Notes under the pieces: generated by a model
Told to the model about the DNA's origin: nothing
What the model saw: the letters and a program-made list of their open reading frames with translations, nothing else
Database searches by the model: none
Shown: positions 5,608 through 12,800 of the stretch, one piece after another
Numbering within the stretch: position 1 is the stretch's first letter
Layout of the letters: every line of letters begins with the position of its first letter
Source of the DNA: CAYIBD01 sp964361655
GTDB lineage: Bacteria; Patescibacteriota; Minisyncoccia; Sungbacterales; SURF-37
Assembly: GCA_964361655.1 (NCBI GenBank)
Contig: CAYIBD010000016.1
Location: forward strand, 1 to 15,479
Reading direction: 5' to 3'
Length of the DNA: 15,479 nucleotides
Position numbers and translations under genes: made by a program

Positions 5608-8280
5608 ATGACCCCATTTAATAATTTTACGATCAAAGCCCAGGAGGCGCTCAAGAAAGCCCACGACCTTGCCATTGAGCGTTCGCACCAGCAGATTGAT
5701 CCCCTGCACATCCTGGTCGCACTCGTCCTGCAGGAGGAGGGGACGGTGGAAGCGGTGCTCGAAAAGCTCGATCGAGATGTTGCCGCATTCTCGGAGAAGT
5801 TGATGGACATCCTCGATCGCCTGCCGCGGCTTACCGGCGGGGGTGGCATCGCGTCTCTCTACCTCTCTCAAGAACTCGGCCGGGTCATGGAGCAGGCGCA
5901 CCGCGAGGCGGCAGGTCTGAAGGACGAGTTTATTTCGGTTGAGCACCTGCTCTTGGCACTGGCCGTGGTGCCATCCCGCGCCCGCGATGTCCTCTCGGAG
6001 CAAGGCGTATCCCACGAGGCCATCCTGAAAGTTTTGAAGGAGCTTCGCGGCTCCCAGCGCATCACCGACCCCGAGCCGGAGGCGAAGTACAACGTTCTCG
6101 AAAAGTACGCGCGAAACCTCACCAAGCTTGCTCGCGAGGAGAAGTTAGATCCGGTGATCGGCCGCGATGGAGAGATCCGCCGCGTCATGCAGGTGCTTTC
6201 CCGTCGCACAAAAAATAACCCGGTGTTGATTGGGGAGGCCGGGGTGGGGAAGACCGCGATTGTCGAGGGGCTGGCCGAGCGGATCGTCGCCGGCGATATT
6301 CCCGAGCTCTTGAAAGAGAAAGAATTGATTAACATCGACCTCGGGGCGCTCGTCGCCGGAACAAAGTACAGAGGCGAATTTGAGGATCGCCTGAAGGCCG
6401 TTTTAAAAGAGCTCGAGCGCCAGCAAGGGAAGTACATCATTTTCATTGACGAGCTCCACACCATTGTCGGTGCGGGGGCGGCCGAAGGGGCGATTGACGC
6501 CTCCAACATGTTGAAACCGGCCTTGGCCCGCGGTGAGCTCCGCGCCATCGGCGCCACCACGCTTCGCGAGTACCATAAGTACATCGAAAAGGATCCGGCG
6601 CTGGCCCGTCGCTTCCAGCCGGTGTATGTCGAGGAGCCATCGCCCGAGGAGGCCGTAGCCATCCTCCGCGGCTTGAAGGCCAAGTACGAACTCCACCACG
6701 GTGTCCGGATTTCTGACTTAGCGCTCGCATCGGCGGTGCAGCTTGCGGCGCGTTATATCACCGACCGCTTCCTGCCGGATAAAGCCGTTGACCTTATGGA
6801 TGAAGCCGCTTCGTCGCTGCGTCTCGACATGGACTCCATGCCGCAGGAACTCGAAGCGTTGCGCCGCGATATCGCGGCGTTGGAGATTGAGCGCGAGACG
6901 CTGAAGAAGGAAGACGCTCGGTCGGCAAAGACGCGCTTCGGGGTCGTGGCGAAGAAGCTCGAGACGCTGAAGGCGAAAGCGAAGAAAGCCGAAAGTCGCT
7001 GGCAGAGCGAGAAGGATCTCATCACCGAGATCCGCGCCATGAAGAAGGCCCTCGACGAGCTGAAGCAAGAATCCGATATCCGCGAGCGCGAGGGCAACTT
7101 TGAGAAGGTAGCCGAGATCCGCTACGGCCGGATTCCCGAGGCCGGAAAGAAGCTCGGCGAGGCCGAGCGGAAGCTGGCGCGACTCCAACACCGGCGCAAG
7201 ATGCTCCGCGAGGAGGTGACCGAAGAGGATATCGCTCATGTCGTGGCCCGCTGGACCGGCATTCCGGTCACCCGCATGCTTGAGGCCGAATCCCAGAAGC
7301 TGATGCGCCTCGAGGAGGTGCTCGGCAAGCGCGTCATTGGCCAGGCCGAGGCCATCTCCAAGGTGGCGCACGCGGTCAGGCGCTCCCGGGCCGGCATCCA
7401 GGACGAGGATCGACCGATTGCCTCTTTCATCTTCCTCGGGCCCACCGGCGTGGGAAAGACCGAGCTTGCCAAGACGCTTGTCGAGTTCCTCTTCAACGAT
7501 GAGAAGGCGCTGATCCGCATTGACATGTCCGAGTACATGGAGCGCCACACCGTGGCCAAGATGATCGGCTCGCCTCCCGGCTACGTCGGCTACGAGGAGG
7601 GCGGCCAGTTGACGGAAAAGATCAAACACCGCCCGTATTCGGTGATCCTCTTTGACGAGGTCGAGAAGGCGCACCCCGAGGTGTTCAACCTCCTCCTGCA
7701 GATTCTGGACAACGGCCGGCTGACCGATGCCAAGGGTCGCACGGTGAATTTCAAGAACACCATCATCGTGATGACGTCGAACATCGGATCCGAATTCGTC
7801 CAGGAGATGGCGCGGCTGGGCTTTGCTGCGGCGGTTGAAGAAACGCGCGAGCGCGAGGAGTCCGACCTCAAGGATAAAATCCGAAAGACCCTCGAGAAGA
7901 GTTTCCGTCCCGAGTTCCTGAACCGCATCGATGATGTCATCATTTTCAATTCACTCTCCCGCGAGGTGCTCTTGAAGATCGTGGACGTGCAGCTGGAGCG
8001 GCTTCGCGAGCGCTCGGTCCAAAAGGGGATCGAACTTTCCTTCGCACTGAGCGTGAAGACGTTCCTCGTGGAGCGGGGCTTTGATGCCCACTATGGAGCG
8101 CGGCCCTTGAAGCGCGCCGTGCAGACGCACATCCTGAACGCCCTGGCCCAGGAGGTCATTGCCGGCCGCATCAAGCCGGGCGACCAGGTGACGGTCGAAG
8201 TGAAGGGCGAGGAGGTTTCCTTTGCGAAGCCCGTCCGGCCGCGTCAGGCCGCCAAGCGCGAAATGGCTGCAGCCAAATAG
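5608..8280 (+). CDS. clpB: ClpB protein disaggregase (Hsp100)
   Basis: A hexameric AAA+ unfoldase that rescues aggregated proteins with DnaK; cytosolic. The 890-residue length is usual. Order: Clp N-terminal repeats (1-150); AAA1 with Walker A GEAGVGKT (209-216), Walker B IIFIDE (277-282), pore loop KYRGEFEDR with Y254, and Arg finger region ALARRF (331-336); a charged coiled-coil middle domain (about 405-535) that distinguishes ClpB from ClpA/ClpC; AAA2 with Walker A GPTGVGKT (611-618), pore loop GYVGYEEGG, Walker B VILFDE (679-684) and FLNRIDD; and the C-terminal D2 small domain (HYGARPLKRA). The IGF/IGL tripeptide that docks ClpP is absent, as expected. ATG 5608 begins at the conserved MTPFNNFTIKAQEAL opening; AAGG at 5595-5598 is a weak Shine-Dalgarno. 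A terminator follows, so it is probably monocistronic. No DnaK system lies in the window. Confidence 0.98.
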   Translation: MTPFNNFTIKAQEALKKAHDLAIERSHQQIDPLHILVALVLQEEGTVEAVLEKLDRDVAAFSEKLMDILDRLPRLTGGGGIASLYLSQELGRVMEQAHREAAGLKDEFISVEHLLLALAVVPSRARDVLSEQGVSHEAILKVLKELRGSQRITDPEPEAKYNVLEKYARNLTKLAREEKLDPVIGRDGEIRRVMQVLSRRTKNNPVLIGEAGVGKTAIVEGLAERIVAGDIPELLKEKELINIDLGALVAGTKYRGEFEDRLKAVLKELERQQGKYIIFIDELHTIVGAGAAEGAIDASNMLKPALARGELRAIGATTLREYHKYIEKDPALARRFQPVYVEEPSPEEAVAILRGLKAKYELHHGVRISDLALASAVQLAARYITDRFLPDKAVDLMDEAASSLRLDMDSMPQELEALRRDIAALEIERETLKKEDARSAKTRFGVVAKKLETLKAKAKKAESRWQSEKDLITEIRAMKKALDELKQESDIREREGNFEKVAEIRYGRIPEAGKKLGEAERKLARLQHRRKMLREEVTEEDIAHVVARWTGIPVTRMLEAESQKLMRLEEVLGKRVIGQAEAISKVAHAVRRSRAGIQDEDRPIASFIFLGPTGVGKTELAKTLVEFLFNDEKALIRIDMSEYMERHTVAKMIGSPPGYVGYEEGGQLTEKIKHRPYSVILFDEVEKAHPEVFNLLLQILDNGRLTDAKGRTVNFKNTIIVMTSNIGSEFVQEMARLGFAAAVEETREREESDLKDKIRKTLEKSFRPEFLNRIDDVIIFNSLSREVLLKIVDVQLERLRERSVQKGIELSFALSVKTFLVERGFDAHYGARPLKRAVQTHILNALAQEVIAGRIKPGDQVTVEVKGEEVSFAKPVRPRQAAKREMAAAK

Positions 8281-8310
8281 TGAGGTCCGGCGATGCGAGA
8301 GGTTTACTAT

Positions 8311-8344
8311 GACAGGGCGTCCGCTCAAGAGCGGGCGCCCTGTC
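8311..8344 (+). terminator. Intrinsic terminator of clpB
   Basis: Two 16-base arms (8311-8326 and 8329-8344) pair throughout with one G-U wobble, beginning GACAGGGCG and ending CGCCCTGTC. The following CGTTATGTGTTT is only loosely T-rich, but the stem is very strong and lies 30 bases after the stop codon. Confidence 0.75.
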
Positions 8345-8396
8345 CGTTATGTGTTTATCCAGATACCGCGCTCACGTAGCGCGGATGAATATGGAG

Positions 8397-8425
8397 TTGA
8401 CGGCCCGGGCATCACCCGTTACAGT
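8397..8425 (+). promoter_or_regulatory. Predicted sigma-70-type promoter of the regulator gene
   Basis: TTGACG (5 of 6), 17 bases, TACAGT (4 of 6). The ATG at 8438 lies 12 bases past the -10, leaving a leader of about 6 bases and no room for a Shine-Dalgarno. This is the best-scoring promoter near any gene here, and it fixes the start at 8438 rather than at upstream in-frame codons. Confidence 0.65.
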
Positions 8426-8437
8426 ACCGGACGAATC

Positions 8438-9007
8438 ATGGACTCCCTCCCCGAACATGAACTGCTCGCGGCCAAAGCCATTGCGGCTGCACAGGCGGTC
8501 TGGCGCGTGAGTGCCGCCAATGGTTTTGATGCGACGCTGAAGCAGGCATTGCGCACCCACGCCGCCACGATCACGAGCGGTGTTGCGGGTCTGCCCGCCT
8601 CTACCGGCCGCCAGCAGCGCGAACGCCGAGAGCATCTGGCAGCCACGAGCGCCGGCATCCGAACACTCCTCACTCTGGCTCGCACCCTCGGTTTGATCAC
8701 TCCGGAGAACGCATCGCGCATCTCGGAAACATATGAATGGATTTTCCAGCATCTCGCGTCTCGTGGCGCGGATGATCGCATGGCTCGGTGGGAAGATGGG
8801 GGGCAGCGGATGAATGGCCGTCAGCGTCGAATTCTTGATCATCTCGTGGCAAATGGCAGGGCCCAGATCAAAGAGCTCCGAGAGCTCTTTGACACGGAGA
8901 TCAGTGAGAAAACCATCCGGAGGGACTTATGGCACCTCGTGGCAACGGGATTTGTCCGCCGAACTGGAGATAATCGCTGGGCTACCTATGTCTCTATCGG
9001 ACACTAA
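8438..9007 (+). CDS. Predicted transcription regulator: helical domain plus DeoR-type winged helix
   Basis: The 189-residue product has two parts. Residues 1-115 are almost wholly helical (LLAAKAIAAAQAVWRVSAANG..., then IRTLLTLARTLGLITPENASRISETYEWIFQHL), the style of small four-helix-bundle proteins (S23/Avd-like); this assignment is tentative. Residues 126-185 are a winged helix: RQRRILDHLVANGRAQIKELRELF, the recognition helix ISEKTIRRDLWHLVATGFV, then a wing RRTGDNRWATYV, matching DeoR N-terminal HTH domains, although here it is C-terminal. No sugar-phosphate-binding DeoR domain is present. The fusion resembles a regulator type I associate with CPR genomes. Its last codons and the sequence beyond carry a repeated TGTCCGATAG motif, a natural candidate operator. 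The earlier in-frame ATG at 8222 lies inside clpB and is rejected. Confidence 0.8.
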   Translation: MDSLPEHELLAAKAIAAAQAVWRVSAANGFDATLKQALRTHAATITSGVAGLPASTGRQQRERREHLAATSAGIRTLLTLARTLGLITPENASRISETYEWIFQHLASRGADDRMARWEDGGQRMNGRQRRILDHLVANGRAQIKELRELFDTEISEKTIRRDLWHLVATGFVRRTGDNRWATYVSIGH

Positions 9008-9073
9008 ATGTCCGATAGACGGCTTTAGGTCAATAGATATGGGGATTTTATATGTCCGATAGATGTCCGATAG
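8994..9073. repeat. TGTCCGATAG operator-like array at the regulator's 3' end
   Basis: The motif occurs inverted at 8994-9003 and direct at 9009-9018, 9053-9062 and 9064-9073. The first two form a perfect 10-bp dyad around CTAAA, overlapping the stop codon. The direct copies are spaced 44 and 11 bases, multiples of 11, so they share one helix face; the last two make an exact 11-bp tandem ATGTCCGATAG. This is typical of cooperative binding sites. The dyad could also fold in RNA. Confidence 0.75.
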
Positions 9074-9210
9074 GAATAGACCCAACTGCTGGGCTTGGTC
9101 CGCTGCCTTCTTGAACAGAACAATGGAAGGCAAGGCAAGGGCCTTGACTAGGGTAGCGGCGAGCGGCCGCGCCCGGGCAGTCAGCTGCCCTTGGGACCCC
9201 CGTAACCTAG

Positions 9211-9234
9211 TGGCCTAGATTAGGCCAATTTTAC
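9211..9234 (+). terminator. Terminator-like hairpin before the DnaA-box modules
   Basis: TGGCCTA (9211-9217) pairs with TAGGCCA (9221-9227) around a 3-nt loop, followed by ATTTTAC. It would end transcripts coming from the regulator gene or the operator array and insulate the promoters downstream. Confidence 0.55.
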
Positions 9235-9243
9235 TTATCCACA
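9235..9243 (+). promoter_or_regulatory. Perfect consensus DnaA box A
   Basis: TTATCCACA matches the DnaA box consensus TTATNCACA exactly. It lies inside the 13-base TACTTATCCACAC that recurs 123 bases downstream. It sits exactly 30 bases before a TATAAT, directly upstream of the -35 element. Confidence 0.7.
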
Positions 9244-9249
9244 CCGCTT

Positions 9250-9279
9250 TTGCTTGCCCGGCTGCGCCGGCCGTATAAT
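9250..9279 (+). promoter_or_regulatory. Promoter A: TTGCTT-18-TATAAT
   Basis: A perfect TATAAT at 9274-9279 with TTGCTT 18 bases upstream. It directs transcription rightward from about 9286. The DnaA box is 6 bases upstream of the -35. The sequence continues TATAATGAAAAG, nearly matching promoter B. Confidence 0.65.
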
Positions 9280-9285
9280 GAAAAG

Positions 9286-9354
9286 CACGGCGCAAGAGCC
9301 GTTTCTCGAGGAGAGAGAAATATCGCCGATTCTGGCAGTTTTTCTGCTGCTTTC
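9286..9354 (+). ncRNA. Possible small structured RNA from promoter A
   Basis: Three short hairpins follow promoter A in series: ACGGC/GCCGT (9287-9302), TTTCTC/GAGAAA (9302-9320) and GGCAG/CTGCT (9334-9348). The last has a T5 loop and is followed by GCTTTCT, like a weak terminator, and it ends just before DnaA box B. No Rfam family is recognised and there is no coding potential. The element is predicted from layout only. Confidence 0.3.
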
Positions 9355-9357
9355 TAC

Positions 9358-9366
9358 TTATCCACA
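9358..9366 (+). promoter_or_regulatory. Perfect consensus DnaA box B
   Basis: TTATCCACA again, in the same orientation and in the same 13-base TACTTATCCACAC context as box A, and again exactly 30 bases before a TATAAT. Confidence 0.7.
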
Positions 9367-9374
9367 CGCATGGA

Positions 9375-9402
9375 TTGCGCGGCCGGAAGGCGCTCCTATA
9401 AT
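9375..9402 (+). promoter_or_regulatory. Promoter B: TTGCGC-16-TATAAT
   Basis: A perfect TATAAT at 9397-9402 with TTGCGC 16 bases upstream. It transcribes rightward towards the surface protein gene, about 460 bases away, so either it makes a long leader or an independent RNA. Confidence 0.6.
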
Positions 9403-9531
9403 GGGAAGAGTATCACTGAGACGGCACGTGTTATATTGATCCGATTGCCCGATTTTTGGTTGGCTGGGAGAAGCGAAGAAGAATGTTTCTCTCAAAAGTC
9501 AAGTTGCAGCCCGGATTTTAGGTTGCTAGTA

Positions 9532-9570
9532 TTCAGAGATTCGCGCCTAGCAGCTTAGAATCTGGCTGAA
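9532..9570 (+). other. Hairpin TTCAG-AGATTC ... GAATCT-gg-CTGAA
   Basis: Eleven base pairs with a 2-base bulge and a 15-base loop. There is no U-tract. It would form in the RNA from promoter B. Confidence 0.45.
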
Positions 9571-9675
9571 ACGATTGAGTGGACAGGGGCGCAAGAACTT
9601 TGACAACCAAGATCCTTCCTTCATCTTCTCGATACTACTCTTTCCTATCCCCCTCGGTTTCACGAATGGTCGAAA

Positions 9676-9692
9676 CTCAGCCGATGGCTGAG
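9676..9692 (+). other. Perfect 7-bp hairpin CTCAGCC-gat-GGCTGAG
   Basis: A compact GC-rich stem-loop in the noncoding region, without a U-tract. It may be part of a leader RNA or a protein-binding dyad. Confidence 0.4.
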
Positions 9693-9730
9693 ATGGCGTA
9701 CCGTGGGCCGGGACGGGCATGGAGCAAATC

Positions 9731-9739
9731 TGGTAGACT
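9731..9739 (+). promoter_or_regulatory. Possible extended -10 promoter of the surface protein gene
   Basis: TGGTAGACT fits an extended -10 (TGn plus a TAGACT hexamer) of the same TAG type as in other promoters here. No -35 is seen. A start near 9746 would give a leader of about 120 bases containing the 9812-9847 hairpin. Confidence 0.25.
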
Positions 9740-9811
9740 GCTAACTAACAGTTAAGTAGCGTTCATCGCCTGCACGGTGTATGTCGATGCCGTGTAGAGC
9801 GGTGGATCAAC

Positions 9812-9847
9812 TTCTCGGTTGCGGTTATTATTAACCGTCACCGAGAA
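9812..9847. promoter_or_regulatory. Nested inverted repeat 20 bases before the surface protein start
   Basis: TTCTCGGT-tg-CGGTTA-ttat-TAACCG-tc-ACCGAGAA: 14 base pairs with one symmetric 2x2 mismatch and a 4-base centre. In RNA it is a strong stem-loop just upstream of the ATG; in DNA it is a full dyad suited to a dimeric repressor. There is no recognisable Shine-Dalgarno between it and the ATG. Confidence 0.6.
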
Positions 9848-9867
9848 ACCGTAATGTAATTATTCCT

Positions 9868-12800
9868 ATGAATACTATTCCTATACCGGGCGGAAGAACG
9901 ACGCGAGTCATTCTTTCGCTCTCGAGCGTCATGTTGCTCGCGGGGGTTGCAGCGGTCACGCCGCTTGCGGCGTTGGCGGATCACAGTGCCATCCACACCC
10001 TGGAGCAGCAAATCGCAAAGTTGATGGACGAGCTGAACGCCCTCAAGAAGCAGCAGGCGCCATCAGGCAAGTGCGCGTTTACCCGTAGCCTCTCCCAAGG
10101 GGTGAGCGGGGATGACGTCATGTGCTTGCAGCAGTACTTGAACTCGGCCGGCTTCCAGGTCGCCGCGAGCGGCCCGGGGTCGCCGGGGAACGAGACAAAG
10201 TACTTCGGCTCGCTGACGCGAGCGGCAGTCTCAAAGTGGCAGGCGGCGAACGGCGTTTCCCCAACCGCGGGGTACTTCGGTTCGATCAGCCGAGCCAAGT
10301 ACGATAATCTCGTGGCTGGCGTACCGCCACCGCCACCTCCGCCGCCACCCGGAACACCGCCACCCCCGCCAACCGGGACTGGTTTGACCGTGGGCTCGAC
10401 CGCGCAGCCGGGTGATTCAATCGCTCCCTTAAATGCGGCGCGCATCCCGGCCACCAAGTTCACACTGACGGCAGCGGCGGATGGCGACGTCAAAGTGAAT
10501 TCCGTCACGGTGGAACGGCAGGGGCCAGCGCAGGATTCGTCTGTCAATGGCGTTGTCATCCTCGATGAGGATGGCCTGCAAATCGGTCTCTCCAAAACCC
10601 TAAACTCGAACCACCAGGCGATCTTGAATGAATCCTTCACGGTCAAGGCCGGCACGACCCGGACGCTCACGGTCGGCGTGAACCGTCCAGCTACCGGTTC
10701 TGACGGCGGCGACATCGCCAAGATGGCCGTCGTGGCTGTGGATGCCGGTGCAGCGACGGTGAGCGGTACCCTCCCGATTGTAGGGAGCCCGATCACCATG
10801 AACTCCACGCTCACCATTGGGACCTTCAGTTTGGCCAAGGGCGTGAACGACCCCGGATCCTCCCAAACCAAGGAGGTCGGTACCAAGGGCTACATCTTCA
10901 CCGCCCTTCGCGGCACGCCCTCCAACGAAGATGTGACCGTGAAGTGGATCAGTTGGAACCAGTCCGGTTCGGCCGCGGCCTCTGATCTTGCCAACGTCGT
11001 GGTGAACGCCGGCGGCACCGACTATCCGGTCACGGTTTCCTCGGACGGCAAGTACTACACCGCCAAGTTCGGCGCGAACGGTGCTGCCGTGACCAAGGGC
11101 AACAACTTCGAGATGTACGTCAAGGGTGATATCATCGGCGGCTCGAACCGCGGGGTTGACTTTGACCTCTACCGCCTGACCGATATCTATGTCGTGGGCA
11201 AGCAGTTTGCCTTCGGCATTACGCCGACCTCGCCCGATGACAACGACTCTCAAACCGACGATGACGGTACGTTTGATGACGACGTGAACCCGGTGTGGGA
11301 CGCCTACGAGGGGACTATCGGCAACGGCACCATCACCGTCACCTCTTCGACCGCCATTCCGGCCCAGAACATCGGGGTGAACCTCAACGATCAGCCCTTG
11401 GGCGCCTGGGACGTAGATATCAAGGGTGAGGCGATCACCGTCTCCTCGATCGTCATCCGCGTGTCTACGGATCGGAACGACAATAACGTCACCGAAGCCG
11501 ACTTTACCTCAGTGGGGCTCTACGACCATGCCACCGGCAAGATCGTGGCCGGGCCGAAAGACGGCTCCGGTACCGCCGACGGCCAGATGATCTTCACCTT
11601 CACCGACGCCGTTTCCTTCCCGACCGGCAAGCGGGTCTACGCCCTGAAAGGCAAGCTCTCGACCGACTTCAACGCTGACACCCTGGTGTCGGCCTCGACC
11701 ACGCCGAATTCCGACTGGTCCTCGGTCAAGGGAGATGTCACCGGCGCCTCAATCACGCCGGCCAACACCGGCACGNNNNNNNNNNNNNNNNNNNNNNNNN
11801 NNNNNNNNNNNNNNNNNNNNNNNNNNNNNNNNNNNNNNNNNNNNNNNNNNNNNNNNNNNNNNNNNNNNNNNNNNNCTCGGTCAAGGGAGATGTCACCGGC
11901 GCCTCAATCACGCCGGCCAACACCGGCACGGTCTCCGGTTCATCCTACACGGTGAAGACCGGTGCGGTGACCGTCGCCTTGGCAAGCTCGCCGACCGCGC
12001 AAAACGTGGTCCGCGGAGCCAAGGCCTTCACCTTCGCCAACATCATCTTCGATGGCTCGAATTCCGGTGAGGACATCCGCTTCACCTCTGCCGGAGTCCA
12101 GTACGATGCGGCGGTCGCGGGCGACCTTACCAACTGCCAGATCTTCGATGGGACGACCGCACTGAACACCGGCTCGAATATCCAGAACCCCTCGACCACC
12201 GGCGATAAGACCTTTACCTTCGACAACAACCTGACGGTGCCGAAGGCCGGGTCAAAGACCGGAGCGTTGAAGTGCGACGTCCCGGCCTCCGGAACCGGCG
12301 GCTACGCCCAGTGGACATTCTCTTCGAACGAGTCCTTTGGCGCGACCGGCCTTACCTCCGGAAACTCGATCACGCCGTCGCTAGCGTCTTCAACGGTGAC
12401 GAACAAGATGACGCTCACCGGGGCCGGCACCCTCACGGTCACGCTGGATCCATCCAGTCCGTCGGTGCGTCTGGCCCAGGCCGGAACCATGGTGGACATT
12501 GCCAAGATCCGCCTGACCAGCGCCAACGAGGCCTTGGACGTCAAGCAGATTGCGCTCCAGCTCTCCAACACCGCCTCCAACACGCCGCAGGATATTGGGA
12601 CGACCAACCCGCTTAAGGGGATTGAACTGTGGGACGGCGCGACCAAAGTCGGCGAGGTGATCGCCACGTCCTCTGACACCGGTCTCATCATCCAGACGAC
12701 CGGCCTCCAGGTGCTGAAGGACGCTGACAAGATTCTTACGGTCAAGGCGCAGCTGGCCAACATCGGCACCAATGAGCCGGGCCGGCCGGGACACCTCGTG

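Larger units (their letters stand above)
9008..9867. other. 860-bp noncoding, structure-rich region upstream of the surface protein gene
   Basis: No reading frame here has convincing coding character; the longest (9250-9558) begins between promoter elements and resembles no protein. The stretch holds the operator-like array, a terminator-like hairpin, two DnaA-box/promoter modules, and hairpins at 9532-9570, 9676-9692 and 9812-9847. Between 9600 and 9605 there is a perfect TTGACA without a -10 at normal spacing. The length and structure are unusual in this compact window. Confidence 0.7.

Noticed and set aside
5599..5610. CIRCE heat-shock operator before clpB
   Set aside because: Only one half-site (AGCACTC) is present; the inverted partner GAGTGCTAA is absent at the 9-base spacing.
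5383..6015. 210-residue minus-strand frame containing VILNVSEESLILN
   Set aside because: Its N-terminal two thirds are antisense to clpB, and the VSEESL part is a read-through of an intergenic repeat. No start signal is seen.
8222..8437. 72-residue N-terminal extension of the regulator
   Set aside because: It lies over the end of clpB, its terminator and the regulator's own promoter, and has no domain character.
9235..9366. Chromosomal replication origin
   Set aside because: Only two DnaA boxes, no AT-rich unwinding region, no dnaA, dnaN or rpmH nearby. The fixed spacing to -10 elements fits promoter regulation better.
9250..9558. 102-residue reading frame in the noncoding region
   Set aside because: It starts inside promoter A, runs across DnaA box B and promoter B, has no ribosome-binding site and no recognisable protein character.
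9721..9770. tRNA-like stretch (GGAGCAAATCTGGTAGACTGCT resembles a D-arm)
   Set aside because: No matching acceptor stem, no GGTTCGAATCC-type T-arm, and the would-be anticodon stem closes on a 3-base loop. Resemblance is limited to one arm.
9981..11253. Long minus-strand frames opposite the surface protein gene
   Set aside because: They are antisense shadows of a GC-rich gene; the plus frame has signal peptide, domain order and terminator.
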